Assembly: GCF_001552215.1 (NCBI RefSeq)
Contig: NZ_BCQT01000017.1
Span: 62,001-126,000 of the forward strand
Origin: Actinomadura macra NBRC 14102
Lineage (GTDB): Bacteria > Actinomycetota > Actinomycetes > Streptosporangiales > Streptosporangiaceae
Reading direction: 5' to 3'
DNA: 64,000 nucleotides
Shown here: in pieces, positions 33,999 through 46,471 of the stretch
Layout of the letters: every line of letters starts with the position of its first letter
Position numbering within the stretch: the first letter of the stretch is position 1
Notes under the pieces: model-generated
What the model saw: only the letters and a program-made list of their open reading frames with translations
The model's database searches: none
Told to the model about the DNA's origin: nothing
Translations under genes and position numbers: made by a program

Positions 33999-34553
33999 TC
34001 AGCCCCTGAACGCCTCGATCGTGGCCTGACCGAACGCCTTCAGGTCGTCCGGCTTCGGGCTCGTCACCAGGACGTTGGGTCCGTCTTCGCAAACCTTCAC
34101 CTCTTCGTCCACCCAGGTGGCGCCCGCGTTGCGCAGGTCCGTCCGGAGGCTCGGCCACGAGGTCATCGTGCGGCCCCGCACCACGTCGGCCTCGATGAGC
34201 GTCCATGGCGCATGGCAGATCGCCGCGACCGGTTTGCCGGCGTCGAAGAACGACCGGGCGAACGCGACGGCCCCGGGCTTGGTCCGCAGGAAGTCGGGAT
34301 TGGCCACGCCGCCCGGCAGCACGAGCGCGTCGAACTCCTCGTGGCCGGAGACGTCCACCGTCGTGTCGACCGGGAACGTGTCGCCCTTGTCCAGATGGTC
34401 GAACGCCTGGATGCGGCCGGACTCGGTGGAGACCAGGCGCGGACGGCCGCCCGCCGCCTCCACCGCCTTCCACGGCTCGGTCAGCTCGACCTGCTCCGTG
34501 CCCTCCGGGGCGCAGAGGAAGGCAATCGTCTTGCCCTGCAGTTCTGTCGACAT
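33999..34553 (-). CDS. DJ-1/PfpI-family protein
   Basis: 184 residues from ATG 34553, with GGAGG six bases upstream. The class I glutamine-amidotransferase-like fold is clear: KTIAFLCAPEGTEQVELTEP, FDALVLPGGVANPDFLR and the nucleophile elbow AAICHAPWTLIEADVVRGRT with Cys113-His114. Bacterial members act as glyoxalase III, deglycase or stress chaperone-like proteins; which of these applies is unknown. It diverges from the AraC-type regulator at 34603, which may control it. Confidence 0.92.
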   Translation of the reverse strand: MSTELQGKTIAFLCAPEGTEQVELTEPWKAVEAAGGRPRLVSTESGRIQAFDHLDKGDTFPVDTTVDVSGHEEFDALVLPGGVANPDFLRTKPGAVAFARSFFDAGKPVAAICHAPWTLIEADVVRGRTMTSWPSLRTDLRNAGATWVDEEVKVCEDGPNVLVTSPKPDDLKAFGQATIEAFRG

Positions 34554-34602
34554 GGGATTCCTCCGTTCTCTCCCTTGGCCCCTGCCCAGGGAAAGGGGTG
34601 GT

Positions 34603-35322
34603 ATGCAGGAATATGTGAACCCCACCGGCTACCACGAGATGCCGGCCCCACGCCGCGCCGGGCTCGTGTGCTCCTGGACTGCCGCGCTACCGCCGGCCGC
34701 CACGCCCTTCGTGCAACGCGTCGTGCCGGACGGGTGCGTGGACCTGATCTGGTCGGACGCGGAGATCCTGGTAGCCGGGCCCGACACCGGCCCGATCCCG
34801 GCCGCCATGCGTCCCGGCGACTCGGTCGTGGCGGTGCGGTTCGCGCCGGGCGCGGCGCCGCCGGTGCTCGGCGTGCCCGCCGACGCCGTCCGAGACGCGC
34901 GGCTCTCGCTGCGCGAGCTGTGGGGCGCCGACGCCGAGCGGCTCGCCGCGGAGGTGGTGGCCGCCGAACCGGACGCGCGGCACACGGCCCTGGTCGCCGG
35001 GGTGATGGCGCGCGCCGCGGGTGCCGCGCCCGCAGACCCGCTCGTGCCCGCCGTGGTGAGCGGCCTCGCGCGCTCTTCCGTCCGCGCGGTCTCCGACGAC
35101 CTCGGGCTCGGCGAGCGGCAGCTCAGGCGCCGTTCCCTGGCGGCCTTCGGGTACGGGCCGAAGACGCTGCAGCGCGTGCTGCGCTTCCAGCGGGCGTTGC
35201 GGCTGGCCCGCGCCGGGGAGCCGCTCGCCGACGTCGCCTATGCGGCGGGCTACGCCGACCAGGCGCACCTCTCGCACGAGGTACGCGACCTCGCGGGCGA
35301 ACCCCTCGGCGCGCTCCTGTGA
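34603..35322 (+). CDS. AraC-family transcriptional regulator
   Basis: 239 residues from ATG 34603, supported by AAAGGGG upstream. The N-terminal ligand domain contains LPPAATPFVQRVVPDGCVDL and MRPGDSVVAVRFAPGAAPPV (DUF6597-like). The C-terminal helix-turn-helix pair has SVRAVSDDLGLGERQLRRRS and ADVAYAAGYADQAHLSHEVR. The 49-bp divergent spacing from the DJ-1-like gene suggests that gene as a target. The effector is unknown. Confidence 0.9.
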   Translation: MQEYVNPTGYHEMPAPRRAGLVCSWTAALPPAATPFVQRVVPDGCVDLIWSDAEILVAGPDTGPIPAAMRPGDSVVAVRFAPGAAPPVLGVPADAVRDARLSLRELWGADAERLAAEVVAAEPDARHTALVAGVMARAAGAAPADPLVPAVVSGLARSSVRAVSDDLGLGERQLRRRSLAAFGYGPKTLQRVLRFQRALRLARAGEPLADVAYAAGYADQAHLSHEVRDLAGEPLGALL

Positions 35323-35350
35323 CCGCCGGGCCGTACGACCACTTCGAAGG

Positions 35351-36229
35351 TCAGCGCTTGAGCCGCCCGTACGCCTGGAGCGTCCGCAGCCGCTCGACGG
35401 TCGTGTAGCCCCGCCATTCGAAACGGGTGACCGGCGTCCAGACGAGGAAGCCGATATCCCAGCCGCCGTCCTCACCCTGCGCCTCGATCAGGGCGTCCAG
35501 GTGCGCGTCGACCACGTCGTCGGTGAACAGGCGCCTGCCGAGACCGTCCGGTGCCGGGGCGAAGTCCAGCGGATTGTGCTTCTCCCCCTCGTCGGACGCG
35601 CCGGACGCCACGGACGCGGCAAGGGCGTCGCGGTGGCGGGCGAACGCGGCCTCGGCGCGGTCCCGGTCGGGGACGTGGTCCAGGAAGGTGAGAATGGACA
35701 GGACGTCGTAGGGGCCGAGTTCAGCGTCCGCGTCCTCCAGAAACCGCCAGCAGAACGCGGCGGCGGGTCCGAGCCACGGGTGGGCCGCCCCGGCGCGGTA
35801 CAGCTTCCCGGCGAGCGTTCCAGTGGGATTGATGCTGCCCGGCGGGTCGTCCGGCGTCTGCCACCACGGCCCGCGCGGGGCGCCCCGCACGGACGGCAGG
35901 ACGAACGGCACTCCCCCATCATCGCCCGTGATGGACGCCAGGTAGTCGCCTATGCGCGCCACGGCCGGATCGTCGTTCGCGCCGGCCTGATCGAGGAAGT
36001 CCAGTGCGTGCTGCGCCGGAACGGGCTGGCTGCCCTCCCCTCGCAGGTCGGGTTCGAGGGCGTGACCGTATCCTCCGTCCGCGTTCTCGTAGGCCCTGAG
36101 CGCGGCGAGGACGGGCGCGGCCGGTCCGCCGCGGAAGTGCAGGGCGAACCGGTGGCGGTCTATGAGACGGCCGTTGCGCCGCATGAAGTCCTGGGCGCGG
36201 GCGAGGTCAGCTTCTTGTAGGACTCTCAT
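35351..36229 (-). CDS. Conserved protein with toroid/prenyltransferase-like repeats, unknown function
   Basis: 292 residues from ATG 36229, with a TAGCGT -10 box 7 bp upstream. Segments VLAALRAYENADGGYGHALE and HLDALIEAQGEDGGWDIGFL look like the GG-W repeats of alpha/alpha-toroid (squalene cyclase/prenyltransferase) folds, but no DxDD or Zn-binding motif is visible. RNGRLIDRHRFALHFRGG near the start is typical of a conserved actinobacterial hypothetical family. A catalytic role cannot be assigned. It converges on the AraC gene with 28 bp between stops. Confidence 0.8.
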   Translation of the reverse strand: MRVLQEADLARAQDFMRRNGRLIDRHRFALHFRGGPAAPVLAALRAYENADGGYGHALEPDLRGEGSQPVPAQHALDFLDQAGANDDPAVARIGDYLASITGDDGGVPFVLPSVRGAPRGPWWQTPDDPPGSINPTGTLAGKLYRAGAAHPWLGPAAAFCWRFLEDADAELGPYDVLSILTFLDHVPDRDRAEAAFARHRDALAASVASGASDEGEKHNPLDFAPAPDGLGRRLFTDDVVDAHLDALIEAQGEDGGWDIGFLVWTPVTRFEWRGYTTVERLRTLQAYGRLKR

Positions 36230-36236
36230 AAGGCCA

Positions 36237-36242
36237 ACGCTA
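36237..36242 (-). promoter_or_regulatory. -10 box of leaderless toroid-like gene
   Basis: TAGCGT on the minus strand with 7 nt to the ATG at 36229. Confidence 0.45.
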
Positions 36243-36305
36243 GGACGGCGCGAGGAGCCGGTCTTGTAGAAAACGGACGCCGCTCGGGCGACTCCGAGCA
36301 CGGGC

Positions 36306-36340
36306 GGGCCCGGCCACCCCAGCGGTGGGTGGCCGGGCCC
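36306..36340 (-). terminator. Terminator downstream of the transglutaminase-like gene
   Basis: Perfect 14-bp stem GGGCCCGGCCACCC/GGGTGGCCGGGCCC with a 7-nt loop, about 160 bp after the stop at 36498. The rest of 36230-36497 is GC-rich with weaker inverted repeats and no gene. Confidence 0.75.
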
Positions 36341-36497
36341 CTGATGTCCCGCGTGCGGGGGTGCGGGAGTCTCCGCGGCCGGCCGTCGGCGCGGCCCGCA
36401 CAGCGGACGGCCGGCGACCGGCCGTCGCGTCGCTGAAGGTAGCCGACCACCTCGGGGAGCACAAGGGCGGGCATGTGGGCCCGGCGTGTCACGCCCT

Positions 36498-37379
36498 CTA
36501 GCAGGGGACCTCGTCCAGCCGTAGCCGGCGCACCGTGCCGCCGAGACCTCGGACGAGGAAGCGCACGTCGGGCTCGTCCCTGAGGACCTCGCTGTCGCCA
36601 AGGACCTCCAGGTAGGCGCGAACCCTCGGGTGGGGTGTGCCCTCGCGGGCGAGGTCCCACGACTCGATGATCCGCAGGGTCTGCAGGGACAGCCCGGCGA
36701 GGTTGGCAGACGCCCGCCGCAGGCCCCCGGCCAGAGCCTGGACGCGCGGGTGGCCGATCAGGACCCGCGTGGCCTCGGCCGGGGCGAAGGTATAGCGCAG
36801 CAGGTGATCGGCCCGGAGCACCTCAAGGCCGGTGCCGGCGGGCAGGATGCCCGCCTCGGTCTCCTCGGTCTCCCCCGTCAGCACGACCGACCGCCCCGAG
36901 ACCGGTCCCAGCCCCGGCTTCGCCAGGTGCGGGAACCGCTCGACCGTCGGGTCCATGAACATCTTGACGCCGGGGAGCCAGAGCACACAGTGCCCGTCGT
37001 GCGTGGGGCCCGTCCAGGATGGCTCGGACGTCCCGTAATGCTCGGCCGTCCCGCGGGAGCGGCTCATCACCGCCAGATCCACGGCGCGAGTCTCGGCCTG
37101 GATGCCGAGCAGGCCGTAGGCCAGGCGCAACGTCTCGCAGGAGGCGATGCAGTCGTCGAGGACATCGTCGTCCTTGGCCGCCTGCAGTTCCAGGACGTAC
37201 AGCAGGAGCAGCGGGATCGCCTCCGGACGGCACACGCCGTCGGGCCCCGCCGCTCCGGAGATCCGCGTGAACGCCCGCTCCACCGCGTTCCCCGGCCATC
37301 CCTGCGCGCGCTTGCGCGGGTCGCCCGACCGGCCGAAGGGACGGCTGCTGTTCTTGTGCTGCCTCTGGGACTTCGCCAT
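36498..37379 (-). CDS. Conserved protein, probable transglutaminase-like Cys-His-Asp fold
   Basis: 293 residues from ATG 37379. A TACTCT -10 box ends 7 bp upstream. The N-terminus is basic (MAKSQRQHKNSSRPFGRSGD). A possible catalytic triad is spaced as in transglutaminase-like peptidases: Cys in CIASCETLRLAYGLLGI, His in DGHCVLWLPGVKMF, and Asp in MFMDPTVERFPHL. The remaining C-terminal half has no recognised motif. The call rests on my reading of these motifs, and the substrate is unknown. It lies upstream of a strong terminator and appears monocistronic. Confidence 0.7.
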   Translation of the reverse strand: MAKSQRQHKNSSRPFGRSGDPRKRAQGWPGNAVERAFTRISGAAGPDGVCRPEAIPLLLLYVLELQAAKDDDVLDDCIASCETLRLAYGLLGIQAETRAVDLAVMSRSRGTAEHYGTSEPSWTGPTHDGHCVLWLPGVKMFMDPTVERFPHLAKPGLGPVSGRSVVLTGETEETEAGILPAGTGLEVLRADHLLRYTFAPAEATRVLIGHPRVQALAGGLRRASANLAGLSLQTLRIIESWDLAREGTPHPRVRAYLEVLGDSEVLRDEPDVRFLVRGLGGTVRRLRLDEVPC

Positions 37380-37386
37380 GTCACGG

Positions 37387-37392
37387 AGAGTA
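37387..37392 (-). promoter_or_regulatory. -10 box of leaderless transglutaminase-like gene
   Basis: TACTCT on the minus strand with 7 nt to the ATG at 37379. Confidence 0.45.
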
Positions 37393-37437
37393 CGGTAGCG
37401 ATCACGCAAACGTACCGCGATCGGGGAAGCCGGCCGG

Positions 37438-37471
37438 CACGGCCCCGGAGGCGAGGGCCTCCGGGGCCGTG
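37438..37471 (-). terminator. gltBD terminator
   Basis: Perfect 15-bp stem CACGGCCCCGGAGGC/GCCTCCGGGGCCGTG with a GAGG tetraloop, two bases after the gltD stop. Confidence 0.9.
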
Positions 37472-37473
37472 AC

Positions 37474-38937
37474 TCAGGCCATCGGACGTGCCGTGGGCGG
37501 GATCGGGTACGGCAGGGCGGTCTCGCCACTGAGGAACGCGTCGACGCCGTGCGCGGCGGCGCGACCCTCGGCGATGGCCCAGACGATCAGCGACTGGCCA
37601 CGGCCCATGTCCCCGGCCGCGAAGACCCCGTCCACGGAGGTCTTGTAATCGCGGTCGCGGACGACGTTGCCGCGCTGGTCCAGCTCGACGCCGAGCTGGT
37701 CGAGCAGCCCCTCACGCTGCGGGCCGAGGAAGCCCATGGCGAGGGTCACCAGCTCCGCCGGGATCTCCCGCTCGGTGCCCTCGACCGGCTGGAAGCCGTC
37801 CTGCGGCCCGCCGACCTCCACGAGCCGCAGCGCGCGGACGTTGCCGTCGGCGTCGCCGAGGAACTCGGTGGTGGACACCGCGTACACCCGGTCGCCGCCC
37901 AGGTCGGCGAGTTCCTCATGGGCGCTCTCCACCTTGAACAGCAGCGGGAACGTCGGCCACGGCTGGGCGTCGGGGCGCTCCTGCGGCGGCCTCGGCATGA
38001 TCTCCAGCTGGGTGACGGACGCGGCGCCCTGCCGGATCGCGGTGCCGATGCAGTCGGCGCCGGTGTCGCCACCGCCGATGACCACGACGTGCTTGCCCCT
38101 GGCGGAGATCGGCGACTCCTCATAGTCGCCCTCCTGCGCCTTGTTGGACGGCGGCAGGTACTCCATCGCCTGGTAGACGCCCTTGAGCTCCCGTCCGGCG
38201 ACGGGCAGGTCGCGCCAGGCGGTGGCGCCGCCCGCGAGGACGACGGCGTCGTGACCGGCGCGCAGGTCGTCGGCGGTGACGTCCACTCCCACGTTCACCG
38301 AGGTCTTGAACTCGGTGCCCTCGGCACGCATCTGGGCGATACGCCGGTCGAGGTGACGCTTCTCCATCTTGAATTCGGGGATGCCGTAGCGCAGCAGGCC
38401 GCCGATCCGGTCGGCGCGCTCGTACACCTTGACGTCGTGCCCGGCTCGGGTGAGCTGCTGGGCGGCGGCGAGCCCGGCGGGCCCGGAGCCGACCACGGCG
38501 ACCTTCTTGCCGGTCTTGACGGCGGGCGGCCGGGGACGGACCCAGCCCTCGGCGAACGCCCGGTCGATGATCTCGACCTCGACCCGCTTGATCGTGACCG
38601 GGTCCTGGTTGATGCCGAGGACGCAGGCGCTCTCGCACGGGGCGGGGCACAGCCGCCCGGTGAACTCCGGAAAGTTGTTGGTGGCGTGCAGCCGCTCGAT
38701 CGCCTCGTGCCAATCCTTGCGGTACACGAGGTCGTTCCACTCGGGGATGAGGTTGCCGAGCGGGCAGCCCTGGTGGCAGAACGGGATGCCGCAGTCCATG
38801 CAGCGGCTCGCCTGCTTCTCCAGCCGGTCCCTGCCGAAGTCCTCGTAGACCTCGGACCAGCTCCTGATCCGGACGTCGACCGGGCGGCGCTTCGGGAGCT
38901 CCCGCCGGACGGTCAGGAAACCCTTCGGGTCTGCCAT
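37474..38937 (-). CDS. gltD: Glutamate synthase small (beta) subunit
   Basis: 487 residues from ATG 38937. The N-terminal Fe-S region has RCMDCGIPFCHQGCPLGNLI and RLCPAPCESACVLGINQDP. The FAD-binding motif is VAVVGSGPAGLAAAQQL and the NADPH-binding motif is VVVIGGGDTGADCIGTAIRQ. The C-terminus has GVFAAGDMGRGQSLIVWAIAEGR. It passes electrons from NADPH to GltB for glutamate formation. It starts 13 bp after the gltB stop, with AGAGGGGG upstream, and ends in a strong hairpin. Confidence 0.98.
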   Translation of the reverse strand: MADPKGFLTVRRELPKRRPVDVRIRSWSEVYEDFGRDRLEKQASRCMDCGIPFCHQGCPLGNLIPEWNDLVYRKDWHEAIERLHATNNFPEFTGRLCPAPCESACVLGINQDPVTIKRVEVEIIDRAFAEGWVRPRPPAVKTGKKVAVVGSGPAGLAAAQQLTRAGHDVKVYERADRIGGLLRYGIPEFKMEKRHLDRRIAQMRAEGTEFKTSVNVGVDVTADDLRAGHDAVVLAGGATAWRDLPVAGRELKGVYQAMEYLPPSNKAQEGDYEESPISARGKHVVVIGGGDTGADCIGTAIRQGAASVTQLEIMPRPPQERPDAQPWPTFPLLFKVESAHEELADLGGDRVYAVSTTEFLGDADGNVRALRLVEVGGPQDGFQPVEGTEREIPAELVTLAMGFLGPQREGLLDQLGVELDQRGNVVRDRDYKTSVDGVFAAGDMGRGQSLIVWAIAEGRAAAHGVDAFLSGETALPYPIPPTARPMA

Positions 38938-38950
38938 GGGAATCCCCCTC

Positions 38951-43522
<4,572 letters not shown>

Positions 43523-43689
43523 CAACCCTCCCGTCGTCGTCGTGTCGTGTCACTGCTTCGATGTCAGTGCAGTCCGGGACGACGTTGGCCCTGCTGCGGT
43601 GAGATGACATTACATCACTGTCGGGATCATGCCCGACTACACCGGATAGCGAAACTTCTCCGCGCTGATCGGCTTGTGCGTCATCTCTG

Positions 43690-43705
43690 AGTGGTTTAGA
43701 CCATC
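43690..43705. promoter_or_regulatory. DasR-like operator upstream of gltB
   Basis: AGTGGTTTAGACCATC has a near-palindromic TGGTTTAGACCA core and matches about 13-14 of 16 positions of the DasR element. It lies 168 bp before the gltB start. A second near-palindrome, GGTGAGGATCATCACC, lies at 43742-43757. Confidence 0.45.
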
Positions 43706-43806
43706 ATACCGGGCGCGCCTGCGGGCACCCGGGCGCTGACCTGGTGAGGATCATCACCGGGACACGATGTTTACCGTGCGAAAACGGAAATGTGCCCGTA
43801 ACCCGC

Positions 43807-44835
43807 TCAGTCGGAGGGGCGTCCGGAGGCACGCGCCGCCCGGCCGAGCACCGCCGGCGCCTTACCGCCCTCGATCAACATCGACAGCAGCGTCTCGTCC
43901 CTCTCGTCGCCCCTGCCGTCCAGGCGCTGGACCCAGGAGACGACCGCGAAATGACCCATGGCCAGACCGCGCGCCATCCCGAAGTCCCGGCCGAACGAGG
44001 CGAGCGGGGCCGGGGCCTCCAGGGGGCGGACGAAACCGCCGCCGCGGGTGTGGTCCAGGAGGTCGACGAACCGGTCGGCGTCCGCCGAGCCGGTCAGGTT
44101 GAACACCGCGACGGCCAGCCCGTACCCGCGTTTGGTGTCGGCGTAGATCCCCCGGGCGACCTGCGCGCACCCGCCGCGCCTCAGGTCCCCGGCGACGGTC
44201 GCGCCCCACACGGCGGCGGTGCAGTCACGCTCCACGCGCTTGGAGCGCAGCCTCAGCGTGACACCGCTGTCCGGAACGATCACCCTCTCCGCCGAGGACG
44301 GGAACGCCTCCTCCACCGTCAGCGGTGCCGGGTCCGCGGTACGCGCGGCGATGCCCGCGTATGCCTCGGAGGTCGGCGAACTGGAGTAGGAGGTGGGTGA
44401 GGGGCCGCTACTCGCCGCACTGCCCAGCACCACGGCAGGCGCACGTCCCGCGACGGAGTCGTCGCCGCCCTGGAGCAGGACCCCGGCACCCAGGGCAACC
44501 ATCACGACGGCGCCGAGTGCCCCGGCGGCCCAGAAGTACACCTTCGCTCCGGCCCTCCGGCCAGGTCCAGGCCCGCTGTCCGGGGCGGCCGGAGCCCTGC
44601 GCTCGCTCTGCCGGGCCGGCGCGCGTCCTGCCGCGCGCTTCTTCGCCTTGGCGGAACGCCGGGGCGCCGGCGGGACGTCGGAGCTCGCGGTCTCCGCACC
44701 GCCGAAGTTCGGGGGAACGGACCGGCCGGGGGCCCTGCCCGGATTCCTGCGCGGGGCGGCCCGTCCCCGGCCGGATCGGCTCACCGGGGCTCGGCGTGGG
44801 CCGCCTCCGCGGCGGCCGGGCTGATCGGGATCCAC
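43807..44835 (-). CDS. Single-pass membrane protein, unknown, paralogue of the next gene
   Basis: 342 residues from GTG 44835, with a TAGTCT -10 box 8 bp upstream. An Arg/Pro/Gly-rich cytoplasmic segment of about 120 residues precedes one helix (VYFWAAGALGAVVMVALGAGV). The outer domain contains RDCTAAVWGATVAGDLRRGG, CAQVARGIYADTKRGYGLAV and GHFAVVSWVQRLDG. These line up with the same positions in the gene at 44888 (DCKSVTWGARLQGDLAKYGC, SQILRGAYVSADKKYVGQFI, GHYAVVTWVERAGG), including two Cys that may form a disulfide. Function unknown. Confidence 0.78.
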   Translation of the reverse strand: MDPDQPGRRGGGPRRAPVSRSGRGRAAPRRNPGRAPGRSVPPNFGGAETASSDVPPAPRRSAKAKKRAAGRAPARQSERRAPAAPDSGPGPGRRAGAKVYFWAAGALGAVVMVALGAGVLLQGGDDSVAGRAPAVVLGSAASSGPSPTSYSSSPTSEAYAGIAARTADPAPLTVEEAFPSSAERVIVPDSGVTLRLRSKRVERDCTAAVWGATVAGDLRRGGCAQVARGIYADTKRGYGLAVAVFNLTGSADADRFVDLLDHTRGGGFVRPLEAPAPLASFGRDFGMARGLAMGHFAVVSWVQRLDGRGDERDETLLSMLIEGGKAPAVLGRAARASGRPSD

Positions 44836-44843
44836 GACGGCGC

Positions 44844-44849
44844 AGACTA
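44844..44849 (-). promoter_or_regulatory. -10 box of leaderless paralogue gene 1
   Basis: TAGTCT on the minus strand with 8 nt to GTG 44835. Confidence 0.4.
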
Positions 44850-44887
44850 CCGCCCGCGGGCGGGTGACCCGCCCCTGCACGGCAGGG

Positions 44888-45685
44888 TCACCGCCGCTTC
44901 CCGCCGCCAACGAGGTCGAGCCGTCCCCACACGAAGTCGGCGGGCTTCTCGATCACCAGGCTCACGTCGATCATCTCGTTGAGCGAGGCGGGCTGGACGC
45001 CGCCGGCCCGCTCCACCCAGGTCACGACGGCATAGTGGCCGTAGGTCTTGGCGTAGGCGGCGCTGAACCCGGCGCCGAACGCGGGCACGCCGGGTGGGTT
45101 CAGGGGCCGTACCCAGCCCGCCCCGGTGGCCTTGTCGAGGTCGCGCTGGACCTGCTTGACGCCGTCCTCGCTCGCGAGGTTGACCACGATGAACTGGCCG
45201 ACGTACTTCTTGTCGGCGCTCACGTAGGCGCCGCGCAGGATCTGCGAGCATCCGTACTTGGCCAGGTCGCCCTGAAGGCGGGCGCCCCAGGTCACGCTCT
45301 TGCAGTCGGCCGTCAGGTTCGAGGCCGCCAGGGTGAAGGAGTACTTGCCGGACGCGAGTGTCTTGGCGTCTCCGCCGAGCGCCTCAGCCTCGGTGATGGG
45401 CCGCTTGTCGACGTCGCGCGAGGCGATCCGGGTGAATCCCTCACCGCTGAAATCGGGGGTGTAGGCCGTCGGCAGGACGTTCTTGGGTGCGCTCCCACCG
45501 TCACCGCCGCCCAGCAGGACCACCGCCGCGACCGCGACCACCACGGCGGCCACCGCGGCGCCCGCACCGTAGAGGATCTTGCGGTTCGGGCGCTTGCGGT
45601 CGCCCTCCGGTTTGTCGGCGGGCCAGAAGTCCTGTCCGCCTTCGGGTGTGGCCCCTGGGGAACCTGTGTCACGAGCCTCGATCAC
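44888..45685 (-). CDS. Single-pass membrane protein, unknown, paralogue of the previous gene
   Basis: 265 residues from GTG 45685 (VIEARDTGSPGATPEGG), set by a TAAGCT -10 box 7 bp upstream. Longer readings begin MKRPFGHAG. A short cytoplasmic part is followed by one helix (ILYGAGAAVAAVVVAVAAVVLL) and an outer domain with the same Cys-containing core as its neighbour at 43807. The two probably arose by tandem duplication and now each have a promoter. The role may lie at the cell envelope. No known domain is recognised. Confidence 0.8.
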   Translation of the reverse strand: MIEARDTGSPGATPEGGQDFWPADKPEGDRKRPNRKILYGAGAAVAAVVVAVAAVVLLGGGDGGSAPKNVLPTAYTPDFSGEGFTRIASRDVDKRPITEAEALGGDAKTLASGKYSFTLAASNLTADCKSVTWGARLQGDLAKYGCSQILRGAYVSADKKYVGQFIVVNLASEDGVKQVQRDLDKATGAGWVRPLNPPGVPAFGAGFSAAYAKTYGHYAVVTWVERAGGVQPASLNEMIDVSLVIEKPADFVWGRLDLVGGGKRR

Positions 45686-45692
45686 GTCCCGG

Positions 45693-45698
45693 AGCTTA
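45693..45698 (-). promoter_or_regulatory. -10 box of leaderless paralogue gene 2
   Basis: TAAGCT on the minus strand with 7 nt to GTG 45685. Confidence 0.45.
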
Positions 45699-45754
45699 GC
45701 GGTCCGCCCTACCCCCGCGTGGCCAAAAGGGCGTTTCATCCGGATTCATTGGCG

Positions 45755-46459
45755 CTAGATTCCGTTACTGCCGATCAGCGCGCCGACCCCGTACGTGATC
45801 GCGGCCGCGGCGGCTCCGAACAGCAACTGCCGCAGCCCGCCGTACCACCAGGCGCGGGTGGTCACACGCGACACCAGCACCCCCGCGCAGAACAACCCGA
45901 CCGCCGCGAGCGCCGCGGCGGGCCACAGGCTGCTGCCGCCTAGCAGGTACGGCAACACCGGCAGAAGCGCGCCCACCGCGAACGCCAGGAACGACGAGCC
46001 CGCCGCGAGGACCGGCGAGGGCAGATCGCCCGGGAACACCCCGAGTTCCTCTCGCGCGTGCATCTCCAGGGCCTCCTCCGGATCGCGCGACAGCTGTCGG
46101 GCGACCTCGGCGGCCGTCACCGGGTCGACGCCGCGCGCCTCGAAGACCTCGGCGAGCTCGCGCTCCTCGGCCACCGGGTGGCGCGCCAGTTCCAGCCGCT
46201 CCACCTCGATCTCGGCCTGCGCCAGTTCGCTCTGGGACGCGACGGAGATGTACTCCCCCGCCGCCATCGAGAACGCGCCCGCCGCCAGCCCGGCCAGGCC
46301 CGCCAGCAGCACGACCTTCTGACTCGCGTGGCCGCCCGCGATCCCCGCGATCAGCGCGAAATTGGACACCAGCCCGTCCATCGCGCCGAACACCGCCGGC
46401 CGCAGCCAGCCGCCGCTCACATCACGGTGCTCGTGGTGATGCTCATTCGCCCCGGACAC
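45755..46459 (-). CDS. VIT1/CCC1-family transporter
   Basis: 234 residues from GTG 46459. A His-rich N-terminus (NEHHHEHRDVSGGW) leads to the first helix with AVFGAMDGLVSNFALIAGIAGG, the family's signature, then GAFSMAAGEYISVASQSELAQ. A cytoplasmic Glu-rich loop (EIEVERLELARHP through EALEMHAREELG) carries likely metal-binding Glu residues, and further helices follow. The family moves Fe2+ or Mn2+ out of the cytoplasm. It starts 12 bp after lgt and is probably co-transcribed, as in other actinomycetes. Confidence 0.93.
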   Translation of the reverse strand: MSGANEHHHEHRDVSGGWLRPAVFGAMDGLVSNFALIAGIAGGHASQKVVLLAGLAGLAAGAFSMAAGEYISVASQSELAQAEIEVERLELARHPVAEERELAEVFEARGVDPVTAAEVARQLSRDPEEALEMHAREELGVFPGDLPSPVLAAGSSFLAFAVGALLPVLPYLLGGSSLWPAAALAAVGLFCAGVLVSRVTTRAWWYGGLRQLLFGAAAAAITYGVGALIGSNGI

Positions 46460-46471
46460 CTCAGCCGCTTC

